From contig JACKAZ010000001.1 of the NCBI GenBank assembly GCA_020634795.1, positions 310,001-374,000 on the forward strand: a DNA stretch of 64,000 nucleotides, read 5' to 3'. The notes beneath the pieces were generated by a model that saw nothing but the letters and a program-made list of their open reading frames with translations, ran no database searches and was not told the origin of the DNA. The stretch is from Ardenticatenales bacterium. Its GTDB lineage: Bacteria; Chloroflexota; Anaerolineae; Ardenticatenales; Ardenticatenaceae. A program made the position numbers and the translations under genes. This document shows, piece after piece, positions 1 through 7,268 of the stretch (its first letter is position 1; each line of letters begins with the position of its first letter).

Positions 1-623
1 TGCACATTGCTCAATGTGATCGAGACGTCGATGCTCCCATAATGCTTCGCCATCCCTTTGACGGGGTTATACTGGAACGGGAAGACTTTGAGTTGGAGAT
101 AACGCATCCCGCGTTGCCACAGCTCTTGACCAGTGATCACGGGCGTGCCTGGATAGTAGGCATCGTGGCCGTAAATTTCAGGCGCTGGCCGATCAACCTC
201 ATCCAATAAGGCGCCGACTGCTGATACGCTGATCTCTCTAGGAACAGGTGCCGCTGGCAACGTCTTGGTGGGCAGCTTGATAAGAGATGCGTCAGAGGTA
301 ACGAAGTCGAGCGACCAGTCCCCCACATCGGGCAATTCGATCAAGTCACTATAGACCGGTAGAACGGGCGCGCCGGGATCGCCATACTGACTGAACTGCT
401 TACCGTTGATGAGAATGGCCTGATCACCGATCTCGTAATCATAGCTCTCTATGTTGATTGTGATTTGATCCGAACTTTCGTTCCGAATCACCGCCGATTC
501 TTGTTCTGCGGTTGAGTCAGCTCGAACGTTGTACGTGGTGGTGCTACTCCACCATAGCAACCCTATGACCAGCACAACGAGCAGGGCTGCAAAGGCGAGA
601 AGCGATTTACTATGCGTTTTCAT
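1..623 (-). CDS. Secreted C25 (gingipain-like) peptidase, N-terminal part, cut by window edge
   Basis: The reading frame is open from an ATG at 623 down to base 1, so only about 207 N-terminal residues are visible. A GGAG ribosome site lies 9 bases before the ATG. The protein starts MKTHSKSLLAFAALLVVLVI, a lysine followed by a hydrophobic segment that looks like a signal peptide or anchor. The following residues align by eye with the propeptide of the complete C25 peptidase at 1017-4574: both have G-D/S-P-G-A-P-x-LP, LPD-x-GDWS/T, E/RIYG-x-D-x-(F/Y)YP and PFQYN-x-VK blocks. Catalytic residues would lie outside the window. It is therefore a paralogue in tandem with the next gene, probably exported. 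The function is inferred from this similarity only. Confidence 0.75.
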   Translation of the reverse strand, partial: MKTHSKSLLAFAALLVVLVIGLLWWSSTTTYNVRADSTAEQESAVIRNESSDQITINIESYDYEIGDQAILINGKQFSQYGDPGAPVLPVYSDLIELPDVGDWSLDFVTSDASLIKLPTKTLPAAPVPREISVSAVGALLDEVDRPAPEIYGHDAYYPGTPVITGQELWQRGMRYLQLKVFPFQYNPVKGMAKHYGSIDVSITLSNV

Positions 624-1016
624 GTAATGTTTCTCCATATAACATTGTGCGACTGTAACGGTTTTGCATTGTGAGCGCGTTAGGGCTTCGAACCTCAACT
701 AGGGGCGAATTCACCCCAAACAATCATTAACAATGGGAGTAAGGCTTTCTGCGGGGTGGACGGAGCGCGCTTACGCCTTCGCCGACGCGCGGACGTTGAC
801 AACGTATCTGGGGTCTCATGGCATAGTGAACCTCTGTCTAATAATCTTTATTACACTTTCCAAGAGTTTCTGACGGCAAAAGAAGTTGGACGAGATTTTT
901 CATCCGTGTGCGCGAAGGCACAATCTCGTCCAACTTCTCGTCAGCAACGCCTAGATCTTCTTAGCTGCTCAACGTCATTAGCTCCGAAGCCCATCCTAAT
1001 CGACCCATCTCAACCA
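624..1016. other. Intergenic region between two C25 paralogues
   Basis: 393 bases lie between the start of the partial C25 gene and the stop of the complete one. The only clear structure is the long inverted repeat at 870-944. A plus-strand open frame (756-1163) crosses into the low-complexity 3' end of the next gene and has no recognisable product, so I do not call a gene here. The part nearest 623 should hold the promoter of the partial gene, but no convincing -35/-10 pair stands out. Confidence 0.6.
870..944. repeat. Long inverted repeat, 17-bp perfect arms with extra outer pairs
   Basis: The arms AGAAGTTGGACGAGATT (881-897) and its exact complement (922-938) enclose a 24-base loop. Six more outer bases pair (CTGACG 870-875 with CGTCAG 939-944) after a 5-base bulge. 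The loop itself can form a small GTGC/GCAC hairpin. The element sits 73 bases past the stop codon of the C25 gene, so it could end that minus-strand transcript, but no T-run follows the arm. It could equally be a small non-autonomous repeat or an RNA-processing site. Confidence 0.7.
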
Positions 1017-4000
1017 CTATCTCGCTACGATAGGGAGGAACAAGCTCGACTCGGTTGGTGTCGCAGTGGTGGTCGGCGTGACGGTAACAGAGGCAATCGG
1101 CGTATTGGTCGGCGTTGGGGTACGTGTTATCGTTGGTGTATGGGTCGGCGCGACGGTAGTTGAGGCGGTCGGTGTATGGGTCGGCGCGACGGTAGCTGAG
1201 GCGGTCGGTGTATGGGTCAGCGTTGGAGTGCGTGTTATGGTTGGCGTATGGGTCGGTGCTGGAGTGCCTGTCGCGGATGGGGTAGGCGTGATCGGCGGAA
1301 CAGAGTCCAATGTCACCAATCGTTCAAGCTGAACGGGAAGTTGCCCTTCGGCTGAAACGAGCGCTGTACTATCCACCACCGCGCCCATCGGCAACGTCTC
1401 GTTGAAAAGGACGGTAAACGTACGGGAGGCCGAGCCGATAGGGACAGTGCCGATCTGCCACGTCAGTGTATCCCCGTTGTCAACCGCACCATTGGCATCA
1501 ACGATTGTTACCTTACTTTGGTTGTAGTCGACCTGCAGCACGACCTCTGTCGCTACCGCTGCCCCGTTGTTGAGCGCGGTGACCGTGTATTGGCCGAGCG
1601 ACCCTGGATAGGCCGAGGCACTGTCGAACGTAAAGGTCGAATCAATGAGCTTGGGCAGGTCGGGCAGCTTTAACTTGGTCGCGGGATCTCCAAGTAGGAC
1701 GGTGGTATGCAAGATGTCCTCATACGAGGTCGTCGTTGCTAGATAGTTCGCTTTGGCTTGGTCTAGGGCAAGGCCCACTCGCGCTTCGCGTTCAACAAAT
1801 ACCTCGTGAGCAATCTGATAGTTCATGACCGAGATGGAACTCAGAACGTGTAGCCCGGTTGGGCCGATGTCTGCCACTGAACCGCGACTCTCACCGCGCA
1901 ACATGCTTTCGCCAAGCGAATGATAGACGCCGATAAGCTCGGCGCGATTGACAAAGTAGCTGCTGTTACAGGCGTAGGTAACGACTAACGGAAACTGCTC
2001 GTTGACTGCCAACGGCGTATAGTTGATGTAGCCATCGGTAATGCCCGCATTGTGGAACGAGCCACCGTCCCAATTAAACCACGCCCCGTGGCCCGTCCAT
2101 TGTAGCATTAGCGTATCGTTGTCGAAGGCGGCTTTTATGGCATCGCGCATCTGCTGCGTGGTCATATAGGCGGGACTAGATTCGTGATAGATGCGATTAA
2201 CGCCGTAAGCGGGCGGGACAGTGGACGCGATGACGTTGTCAGAGGTCAATTGGAAATTCCCCGCTGGATCGTTCGCACGGCCCGCCACAAAGGTTAGTTG
2301 TTTCTGCCAATCTCCGCCGGGTGTGGTCGTTTCATACCCAATGATCTTTCGCACAATCACATCCATGTCGTGAGAGGGATCGAGATAGCCGGAGCCATCG
2401 GGCACTAATTTCACTTGAGCCGTCAACCGCCCAATGCTCATATCGGGAAGGAGATCCTCCGGCCCATCCACCGCGACAAACCGATTGTCCGTCGCGGTTT
2501 CCAGCATGAACTGATCGACGTTATCCATGTAAGGGGGAAGCAGGTTCAGCTCATAGTTCGGAACATGCTCCTTGAAATCAAAGTGACCATCCCCCACTAA
2601 CAAGACATATTGCGGTGGTTCGTCGCCCACGTTCCAGTTGTAATAAGCGTAGGTCAAGAAGCTACGAATCGCTTCTGGGTCAACGCGGCCAAAACTCCAC
2701 TCGTCGTAGATGTCTTGCAGATCGACCTTCATCGTCTGGATCCCTTCCGCTTGACGATGGGCGAGCAGGTCATCGATCCCCAGTTTCCCAGACGGTGCCG
2801 ACCACAAGAGTAGCGGCACAATCGCAATATAATCGGCACTGTTGGCGGTCGACGCGAGGGCTGAAGGACTGTCCAGTTCGATCCGCGAAGGGGAGAGAAA
2901 GCCGTCAGAAGCCGCGGCAAAATAGGCGGGGGACGGTGCCGCCACATCCCAAAAATCAACTTGGTCCGTCCCCCCCTGTGCGGACACTTGCTTCGTCAGA
3001 AGCTCGACAGGAACATGGGGATTCCTAATGTCGAAGATTCGTACTGAATTGCCACTGTTCAAGGCGAAGCCAGAAACGCGAACGCGCTCCACATTGTCAG
3101 CCAGCGCTTCCAAGTAAAGGGCGGCGATGCTCGCATCCACAACAGTGTGCGCGGGGTACTTCAGCGTGATATAGTCCGGGTAAACTACCGACTGCGTGAT
3201 CCCTGCGGGCAAGTCCGAAAGCTGAGAGACGAGCGTAATCGAATTGTTACCCACGTTGAGCAGGCTCATGGGCAACAATTCGTTGGCGACGAAATCGCTG
3301 CTGCCATCCCACAAGTAATGCGCGACTTCATTACTGTTGATCTGTAGGCGGGCCGTCTTATCCGGAGAGAAACCCGCAATGTTCGCACCCGCGAGTCGTA
3401 TCTCAAGCTCGACGTCATCCCCTGCCGTCACAATGGGATGATCGAGCGTGAAATTGTAGGTTCGTGTCCGGGAAGGCGTTGTAGAGCGGATGACCATGGC
3501 AGCATCATACCAATGGTCGGCTTCTTTTGGGCGCAGAAGGTTCGACACATAGCTTTTATTGTTTTCGATTTGGTGAGTCGTGAAAAAGCGATCGGTCGGG
3601 ACGAGTCCAAGATCCAGTGGTGCCGACCGATCGATTATGCGGGGTCCTGCCACACCGCCATACCGCAACCAGTAGACATTTTCGTTCATATAGCGCCCTG
3701 AGTAAGGCTCTGCATAAAAGATCACCTCGTCCGAAGGATCGAACGATCCGTCCGCCTCCCCTAAGACCTCGATGGCAATTGCTTCTCCGCCCACACTCAT
3801 GGCAAATGACCGAGGATCCACGGTGGCCACCGCCACCCCTGCGTCGACCAGATCAGAATAGGTCAGGCGGTAAATCCCTCGCGCCTCGGTGTAGACACGT
3901 AACGCCCCTGCGGCTTCAGGGGCGCTTGGTGGGGCATCGATACCCTCCGACTGCTTCGGGCCACGCAATTCTTCCCCCGTAATCCCCTCAATCGTAACCA

Positions 4001-4574
4001 AAATTTCAATCTGGGGCGAATATCTCAGTCTGTCTTTTACCGCGTTATACTGAAACGGGTAGACCTGAAGCTCGAGAAATCGCTCTCCGCGTTTCCAATA
4101 TTCGTTGCCTACCACCACTGGATCGCTCGGATAAAAGCGATCCACACCGTAAATCCGCGCATCTGGCTTTTCTGAGACTTCTACAAACGTGGGTTGTTCC
4201 CAGCTTGCCGTGCCAACTGCGGGCTGCGTGACGGGGACCGGAACCGACGCGATCGGTTGCTTACCGGTCTTAAGAATCCGACTATCGGAGAGCGTATAGC
4301 TCACTGTCCAATCACCGGTGTCGGGGAGCGCGACTGTTTCATAACGGACGGGGAGTTGGGGGGCGCCAGGGCTATCGCTGAGCGCATACCCGTCTACCCA
4401 CAATCGCCCCTCGGACATTTCATAATCGTCCGTACGAATCAAAACTCGTTCAACGTGGGAGGTGGTGGCCTCCACAGTGCCAGCGCTAGGCCCGACCTGC
4501 AATGCTAAAATCGCAGAGAGCGTGGTGATAAGAACCAGCAGTGAGAGAAATTTGACCTGTACTCTATTTTTCAC
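1017..4574 (-). CDS. Secreted C25 family (gingipain-like) cysteine peptidase, 1185 aa
   Basis: I place the start at a GTG (4574) with GGAG 8 bases upstream; it gives MKNRVQVKF then a hydrophobic signal segment. Longer frames upstream run through a repeat. After a propeptide-like region (about residues 30-260) comes a C25 catalytic core. His829 sits in W-T-G-H-G-A and Cys869 in Y-A-C-N-S, the expected His/Cys dyad, with PDMSIGRL before them. A DUF11-like beta domain (about 960-1090) follows. The tail is a long Thr/Pro linker made of (T)PTHTPT repeats, ending LFLPIVAR. Similar proline-rich stalks with terminal hydrophobic-LP motifs are, from memory, common on Chloroflexota surface proteins. It probably acts outside the cell. 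Its nearest upstream neighbour on the same strand is the peptide-modification locus ending at 4931. Confidence 0.85.
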   Translation of the reverse strand: MKNRVQVKFLSLLVLITTLSAILALQVGPSAGTVEATTSHVERVLIRTDDYEMSEGRLWVDGYALSDSPGAPQLPVRYETVALPDTGDWTVSYTLSDSRILKTGKQPIASVPVPVTQPAVGTASWEQPTFVEVSEKPDARIYGVDRFYPSDPVVVGNEYWKRGERFLELQVYPFQYNAVKDRLRYSPQIEILVTIEGITGEELRGPKQSEGIDAPPSAPEAAGALRVYTEARGIYRLTYSDLVDAGVAVATVDPRSFAMSVGGEAIAIEVLGEADGSFDPSDEVIFYAEPYSGRYMNENVYWLRYGGVAGPRIIDRSAPLDLGLVPTDRFFTTHQIENNKSYVSNLLRPKEADHWYDAAMVIRSTTPSRTRTYNFTLDHPIVTAGDDVELEIRLAGANIAGFSPDKTARLQINSNEVAHYLWDGSSDFVANELLPMSLLNVGNNSITLVSQLSDLPAGITQSVVYPDYITLKYPAHTVVDASIAALYLEALADNVERVRVSGFALNSGNSVRIFDIRNPHVPVELLTKQVSAQGGTDQVDFWDVAAPSPAYFAAASDGFLSPSRIELDSPSALASTANSADYIAIVPLLLWSAPSGKLGIDDLLAHRQAEGIQTMKVDLQDIYDEWSFGRVDPEAIRSFLTYAYYNWNVGDEPPQYVLLVGDGHFDFKEHVPNYELNLLPPYMDNVDQFMLETATDNRFVAVDGPEDLLPDMSIGRLTAQVKLVPDGSGYLDPSHDMDVIVRKIIGYETTTPGGDWQKQLTFVAGRANDPAGNFQLTSDNVIASTVPPAYGVNRIYHESSPAYMTTQQMRDAIKAAFDNDTLMLQWTGHGAWFNWDGGSFHNAGITDGYINYTPLAVNEQFPLVVTYACNSSYFVNRAELIGVYHSLGESMLRGESRGSVADIGPTGLHVLSSISVMNYQIAHEVFVEREARVGLALDQAKANYLATTTSYEDILHTTVLLGDPATKLKLPDLPKLIDSTFTFDSASAYPGSLGQYTVTALNNGAAVATEVVLQVDYNQSKVTIVDANGAVDNGDTLTWQIGTVPIGSASRTFTVLFNETLPMGAVVDSTALVSAEGQLPVQLERLVTLDSVPPITPTPSATGTPAPTHTPTITRTPTLTHTPTASATVAPTHTPTASTTVAPTHTPTITRTPTPTNTPIASVTVTPTTTATPTESSLFLPIVAR

Positions 4575-4930
4575 TCGGTAGTCTCCAAGATACTGCTCTG
4601 AACCGCAAGGTGTGTACTGACGACGGGTGTGATTTACGCCCGTCACTTTCCGCAAACGCGACATCACTTCATTCATCTCGCTCGTTTTTCGCGTGCGCGA
4701 GGGGGATGCGATTATTCTTGGTGCGTAAAAACGCGGTAATTCCGTTTTTCGCGTGCGCGAGGGGGATGCACTTCGCATAAGAAGGACGGAGTTCCGTTGG
4801 GGTATCCTTCTCGTCGAGACAGATTGTCGTAACCCACGCACAATGGCAAAGCCCGTTGTGGGGGCGGTGTGCGCCTTGGGGCCGTATACGGACCCGTACG
4901 CCTTCGGCAGCGGAGGGTCGAAAATTCGTC
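4575..4930. other. Intergenic region upstream of the C25 peptidase
   Basis: About 350 bases between the peptidase start and the terminator of the upstream peptide locus. It contains two copies of a 27-bp direct repeat (4683-4709, 4743-4769) and should contain the peptidase promoter. Open frames on both strands here have no recognisable product, and the minus-strand frame in phase with the peptidase lacks a ribosome site; its N-terminal ASPSRTRKT doublet is merely the translated DNA repeat. Confidence 0.5.
4683..4769. repeat. Two 27-bp direct repeats, 60 bp apart, each with an inner palindrome
   Basis: The 27-base unit at 4683-4709 recurs without change at 4743-4769. Its core, TTTTTCGCGTGCGCGAGGGG, contains the inverted repeat TCGCG-TG-CGCGA. 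The spacing (60 bp, close to six helical turns) and the position 110-170 bases upstream of the C25 peptidase start suggest a paired protein-binding site, but this is inference. A recent local duplication is the alternative. Confidence 0.7.
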
Positions 4931-4984
4931 AAAAAGCCCCTAGTCTGGGGATTACAAGCGACGTAAGACAACAGACTAGGAGCT
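4931..4984 (-). terminator. Rho-independent terminator of the peptide locus
   Basis: Read on the minus strand, AGCTCCTAGTCTG (4984-4972) pairs with CAGACTAGGGGCT (4947-4935) with one mismatch, and TTTTT follows directly at 4935-4931. It lies about 150 bases past the stop of the small precursor-like ORF and would end the 2OG oxygenase - kinase/PqqD - peptide transcript before the C25 gene. Confidence 0.75.
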
Positions 4985-5132
4985 TTCCGAGTAGCTATAG
5001 GGATGAGCGGATAAGCAACAAATCAATGCTGCGAAGCGGACCTTTTCAATCTTGTTTGAACGCAGGGATCGCTACACCCTCCCCTTTAATGAGAGTCACC
5101 CTAGGCTACTTTCATCGTTGGGTGACGGGTTG

Positions 5133-5270
5133 TTACGTTTGGCCGGGTACGCTCAGCGGGCCCAAAAAGGCATCCCCCTCATCCTCCAATCCATCTTGGG
5201 CACGCGCGACCAACTCTTGTTCCATCACGATCTTTGGACTTTCCCACGGCTTCTTCTCATCACTTACCAT
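5133..5270 (-). CDS. Putative RiPP-type precursor peptide, 45 aa
   Basis: A short ORF from ATG 5270 to TAA 5133, with AAAGG 9 bases upstream. It is 125 bases downstream of the kinase/PqqD gene, on the same strand, and just before a terminator. The peptide begins MVSDEKKPWESPKIV and ends FLGPLSVPGQT. Trp9-x-x-Pro12-x-Ile14 matches the aromatic-x-x-P-x-(L/I) leader motif that PqqD-like RRE domains recognise in lasso-type precursors (known for that family). A run E-Q-E-L-V-A-R-A then gives way to an acidic Gly/Asp/Glu stretch and a Pro/Gly-rich tail with Ser40 and Thr45 as possible phosphorylation sites. I cannot assign a core or ring: the usual Thr at the second-last leader position is not evident. 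The plus-strand frames over it look like shadows. The function is inferred from context and motif. Confidence 0.68.
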   Translation of the reverse strand: MVSDEKKPWESPKIVMEQELVARAQDGLEDEGDAFLGPLSVPGQT

Positions 5271-5395
5271 TCTTCAGGACCTTTCTATACGCTAAATTCG
5301 AGCTGACTTAGAAAATCGGTATCGTATGGCCGACAACCGTACATGAATTATGCGTGAAGCGGGGCGGTACACATCAGCTTGTGATGCACGGAGCC

Positions 5396-6517
5396 TTATG
5401 CTTCAGCGATCAATTCATGGGCGGCCAATGTCACCAAGAAATCGTTGACACTGACTTGTGCCTCTGACAAAGAGACATCATATTCTCGACTTAGAATTTC
5501 TGCAATTTCGTGGGCACTTCGTTCCCCATCGACCAATTCCCATATTCGCGAACCCACCTCATTCAACATCCGGACCACATTTTTGTCGGTATCGACCAAC
5601 ACGGCCTCTCCATCAAAAAGGCGTGAACTCACTTGGGGATTGTGGTGCATAATCGGTACCATAGCTGCTCCTTTCGTAAACGAACCCATAGACAAGTATT
5701 CCCACAAATCGGTCGAAGGATAAAATTGTAGCCGCTCGATCGGTACGGTATTAACGACCTTGCGAGCAATTGCTAACCAACTATCGGCGTTGCTTACTCG
5801 CTCTATTGCGACCTTCTCACTGGCCAACAGAGCCATAATCGCCGCCCCTGCGGAAAGCGTCTCCACACGAAACTCTGACCCGTGATGTAGGTCATACAGC
5901 GCCTGCAAGGGTACACGCCTTTGAGGCGAAGAGGCCACGCGGTCAGTGGGAGTCCCTGTGCCCCAAAAAGGCGTACTCACCAACACGGCTTGATCCGTCG
6001 AAACATCAACGATTACCAGCTCGTCACTCAACACATCGCCGAAGCCGGCTGCCAATCGAGAAATGGTGCTCTTGCCACGCCCTGACGCCCCGAAAAAAGC
6101 GTAGCCCACGTCGTCCACCACCAACCCCGCGCCGTGCAACAGAAGGGAACTATGGTGGCGGTGCAATTCTTGCATACAGATGTAGGCTGCGACCCGTTCT
6201 AAACCAGAAATCGCCTCGGGCGAATTCGGAACGCTTACTACCGCGCGACAGCGCCCGAAATCCATTTCGCCCTTATAAATATCCACCCAAAAAGAGGTCT
6301 TAGTATCTGTATGACTTATCGATGCTTTCGGGGCTTTACCTTTGGGCAGAGCCGCGTTCACAGCTAGCGTCAAGAACCATTTGGGTTCGGCCATCGATAT
6401 AAACGACCGGTATCTTCTTTTTAGCTCGGAAACGATCGAAAGGCCCGATGCGACTATACCGATACGAACACCATTGACATCGAGTGTAAACGTGGGGGTC
6501 AAATGCCCATCTGTCAT
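5396..6517 (-). CDS. HPr kinase-like ATPase fused to a PqqD-like domain, 373 aa
   Basis: I choose the ATG at 6517, which shares one base with the TGA of the upstream oxygenase gene (TGATG), a sign of translational coupling; a TTG at 6529 is an alternative. The N-terminal part (about 1-285) resembles HPr-kinase-related proteins: LLLHGAGLVV, then the P-loop FGASGRGKST (residues 142-151) and LSDELVIVD. Residues about 290-373 form a PqqD-like domain (hydrophobic beta strands, LNEVGSRIWELVDG, then helices), i.e. a RiPP recognition element. In known lasso systems such kinases phosphorylate the precursor (PadeK, ThcoK), and in the HPr-rel-A families the kinase and PqqD are usually separate genes. 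Here they are fused. The protein probably binds the leader of the downstream 45-aa peptide and modifies its C-terminal part. Confidence 0.85.
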   Translation of the reverse strand: MTDGHLTPTFTLDVNGVRIGIVASGLSIVSELKRRYRSFISMAEPKWFLTLAVNAALPKGKAPKASISHTDTKTSFWVDIYKGEMDFGRCRAVVSVPNSPEAISGLERVAAYICMQELHRHHSSLLLHGAGLVVDDVGYAFFGASGRGKSTISRLAAGFGDVLSDELVIVDVSTDQAVLVSTPFWGTGTPTDRVASSPQRRVPLQALYDLHHGSEFRVETLSAGAAIMALLASEKVAIERVSNADSWLAIARKVVNTVPIERLQFYPSTDLWEYLSMGSFTKGAAMVPIMHHNPQVSSRLFDGEAVLVDTDKNVVRMLNEVGSRIWELVDGERSAHEIAEILSREYDVSLSEAQVSVNDFLVTLAAHELIAEA

Positions 6518-7107
6518 CAATGATACCAAGTCGTCAAGGTGTATCGCTGTCCTCGGCTAACCGGGGTGACTTCGTGCAAGGTATCTGGCCTAAAGGCAAT
6601 CAACAGCCCTTGAGCCGCCTTGACTGGCAAGCCAGCATCAGCCAGTGCGGGATTATCGAACAGCCCATAGAGACGTAGGTCGCCCCCAGCGTAAGGGTAG
6701 GTACCGTCCATGGGATCGTTAACGAACGTGACGGTTGTCACCAGTCGTTTGGCAATCTCACCCTTGCTCTCGGCATGACGATCTTGATGGATGCGGAAAA
6801 AATCCCCTTCCAGATAGCGTAACAACTGCGGCGCTTCACGCCCGACCAATTCGCATCCAAAGAAGTTCGCAAGTTGAGGTTGCAGGTCGTCAAAGGTCTG
6901 AAATAGCTCCGAGCGCACGCCCTCTTGAATGGGTACAACTCTCGTACTTCGGATTTGCGTATCGACACGGCTTTCATCGCCTACCGTCGCTGCGTAGCCA
7001 TCCGCTGCATACGAGCTGCTAATGATTCTGTGACATAAAGCAGGAGGTAAAAAGTTTGGAATGACCAGTATGCCCAGCTTCCCAAGCAGCTTCCAATTCT
7101 CTTCCAT
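6517..7107 (-). CDS. 2OG-Fe(II) oxygenase (prolyl-4-hydroxylase-like), 196 aa
   Basis: The iron triad is visible: His107-x-Asp109 in F-R-I-H-Q-D-R and His178 in D-T-L-H-E-V-T-P-V. Arg188 (G-Q-R-Y-T) would bind 2-oxoglutarate. GGDLRLYG lies between, as is usual in the P4H/PKHD subgroup. It needs Fe(II), 2-oxoglutarate and O2 and would hydroxylate a side chain. It is the first gene of the minus-strand locus and is coupled by TGATG overlap to the kinase/PqqD gene. This suggests the 45-aa peptide encoded downstream as its substrate; related enzymes hydroxylate Asp or Pro in some modified peptides. No good ribosome site precedes ATG 7107. A role in protein or small-molecule hydroxylation unrelated to the peptide remains possible. 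Confidence 0.85.
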   Translation of the reverse strand: MEENWKLLGKLGILVIPNFLPPALCHRIISSSYAADGYAATVGDESRVDTQIRSTRVVPIQEGVRSELFQTFDDLQPQLANFFGCELVGREAPQLLRYLEGDFFRIHQDRHAESKGEIAKRLVTTVTFVNDPMDGTYPYAGGDLRLYGLFDNPALADAGLPVKAAQGLLIAFRPDTLHEVTPVSRGQRYTLTTWYH

Positions 7108-7216
7108 AATGCGCGTGCAACCAAGTTCCGGCAGTATATGGCATCCCTACCTGTGACTGTAGCGTGCCAGTATTTCATCTTCAATTACGTTTACAACGAC
7201 CATTACCCCGCGCTAT

Positions 7217-7254
7217 CATGACGTGCCGTGCCAAGATCATCACGGCACGTCATG
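7217..7254 (-). terminator. Terminator-like 14-bp perfect hairpin after the amylopullulanase gene
   Basis: CATGACGTGCCGTG (7217-7230) and its exact complement (7241-7254) enclose a 10-base loop, 15 bases past the TAA of the amylopullulanase gene. No T-run follows on the minus strand, so termination may be factor-dependent, or the stem may protect the 3' end. Confidence 0.6.
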
Positions 7255-7268
7255 GTTACTCACGTGGT

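Noticed and set aside
756..1163. Plus-strand open frame of 135 codons
   Set aside because: It crosses the long inverted repeat and the low-complexity Thr/Pro coding end of the C25 gene on the other strand; Arg-rich, no family pattern.
4575..4841. N-terminal extension of the C25 peptidase in the same frame
   Set aside because: It translates a DNA repeat (ASPSRTRKT twice) and has no ribosome site, whereas GTG 4574 has GGAG and leads directly into a signal peptide.
5133..5270. Classical lasso peptide precursor
   Set aside because: The leader motif fits, but no cyclase or leader peptidase is nearby, no Thr at the second-last leader position is evident, and a Gly1 to Asp/Glu7-9 ring cannot be fixed; I keep the wider term RiPP-like.
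4753..5295. Plus-strand open frames of 180 and 84 codons over the precursor ORF
   Set aside because: No domain or membrane pattern is visible; they run against the terminator and the small minus-strand ORF, which has motif and context support.
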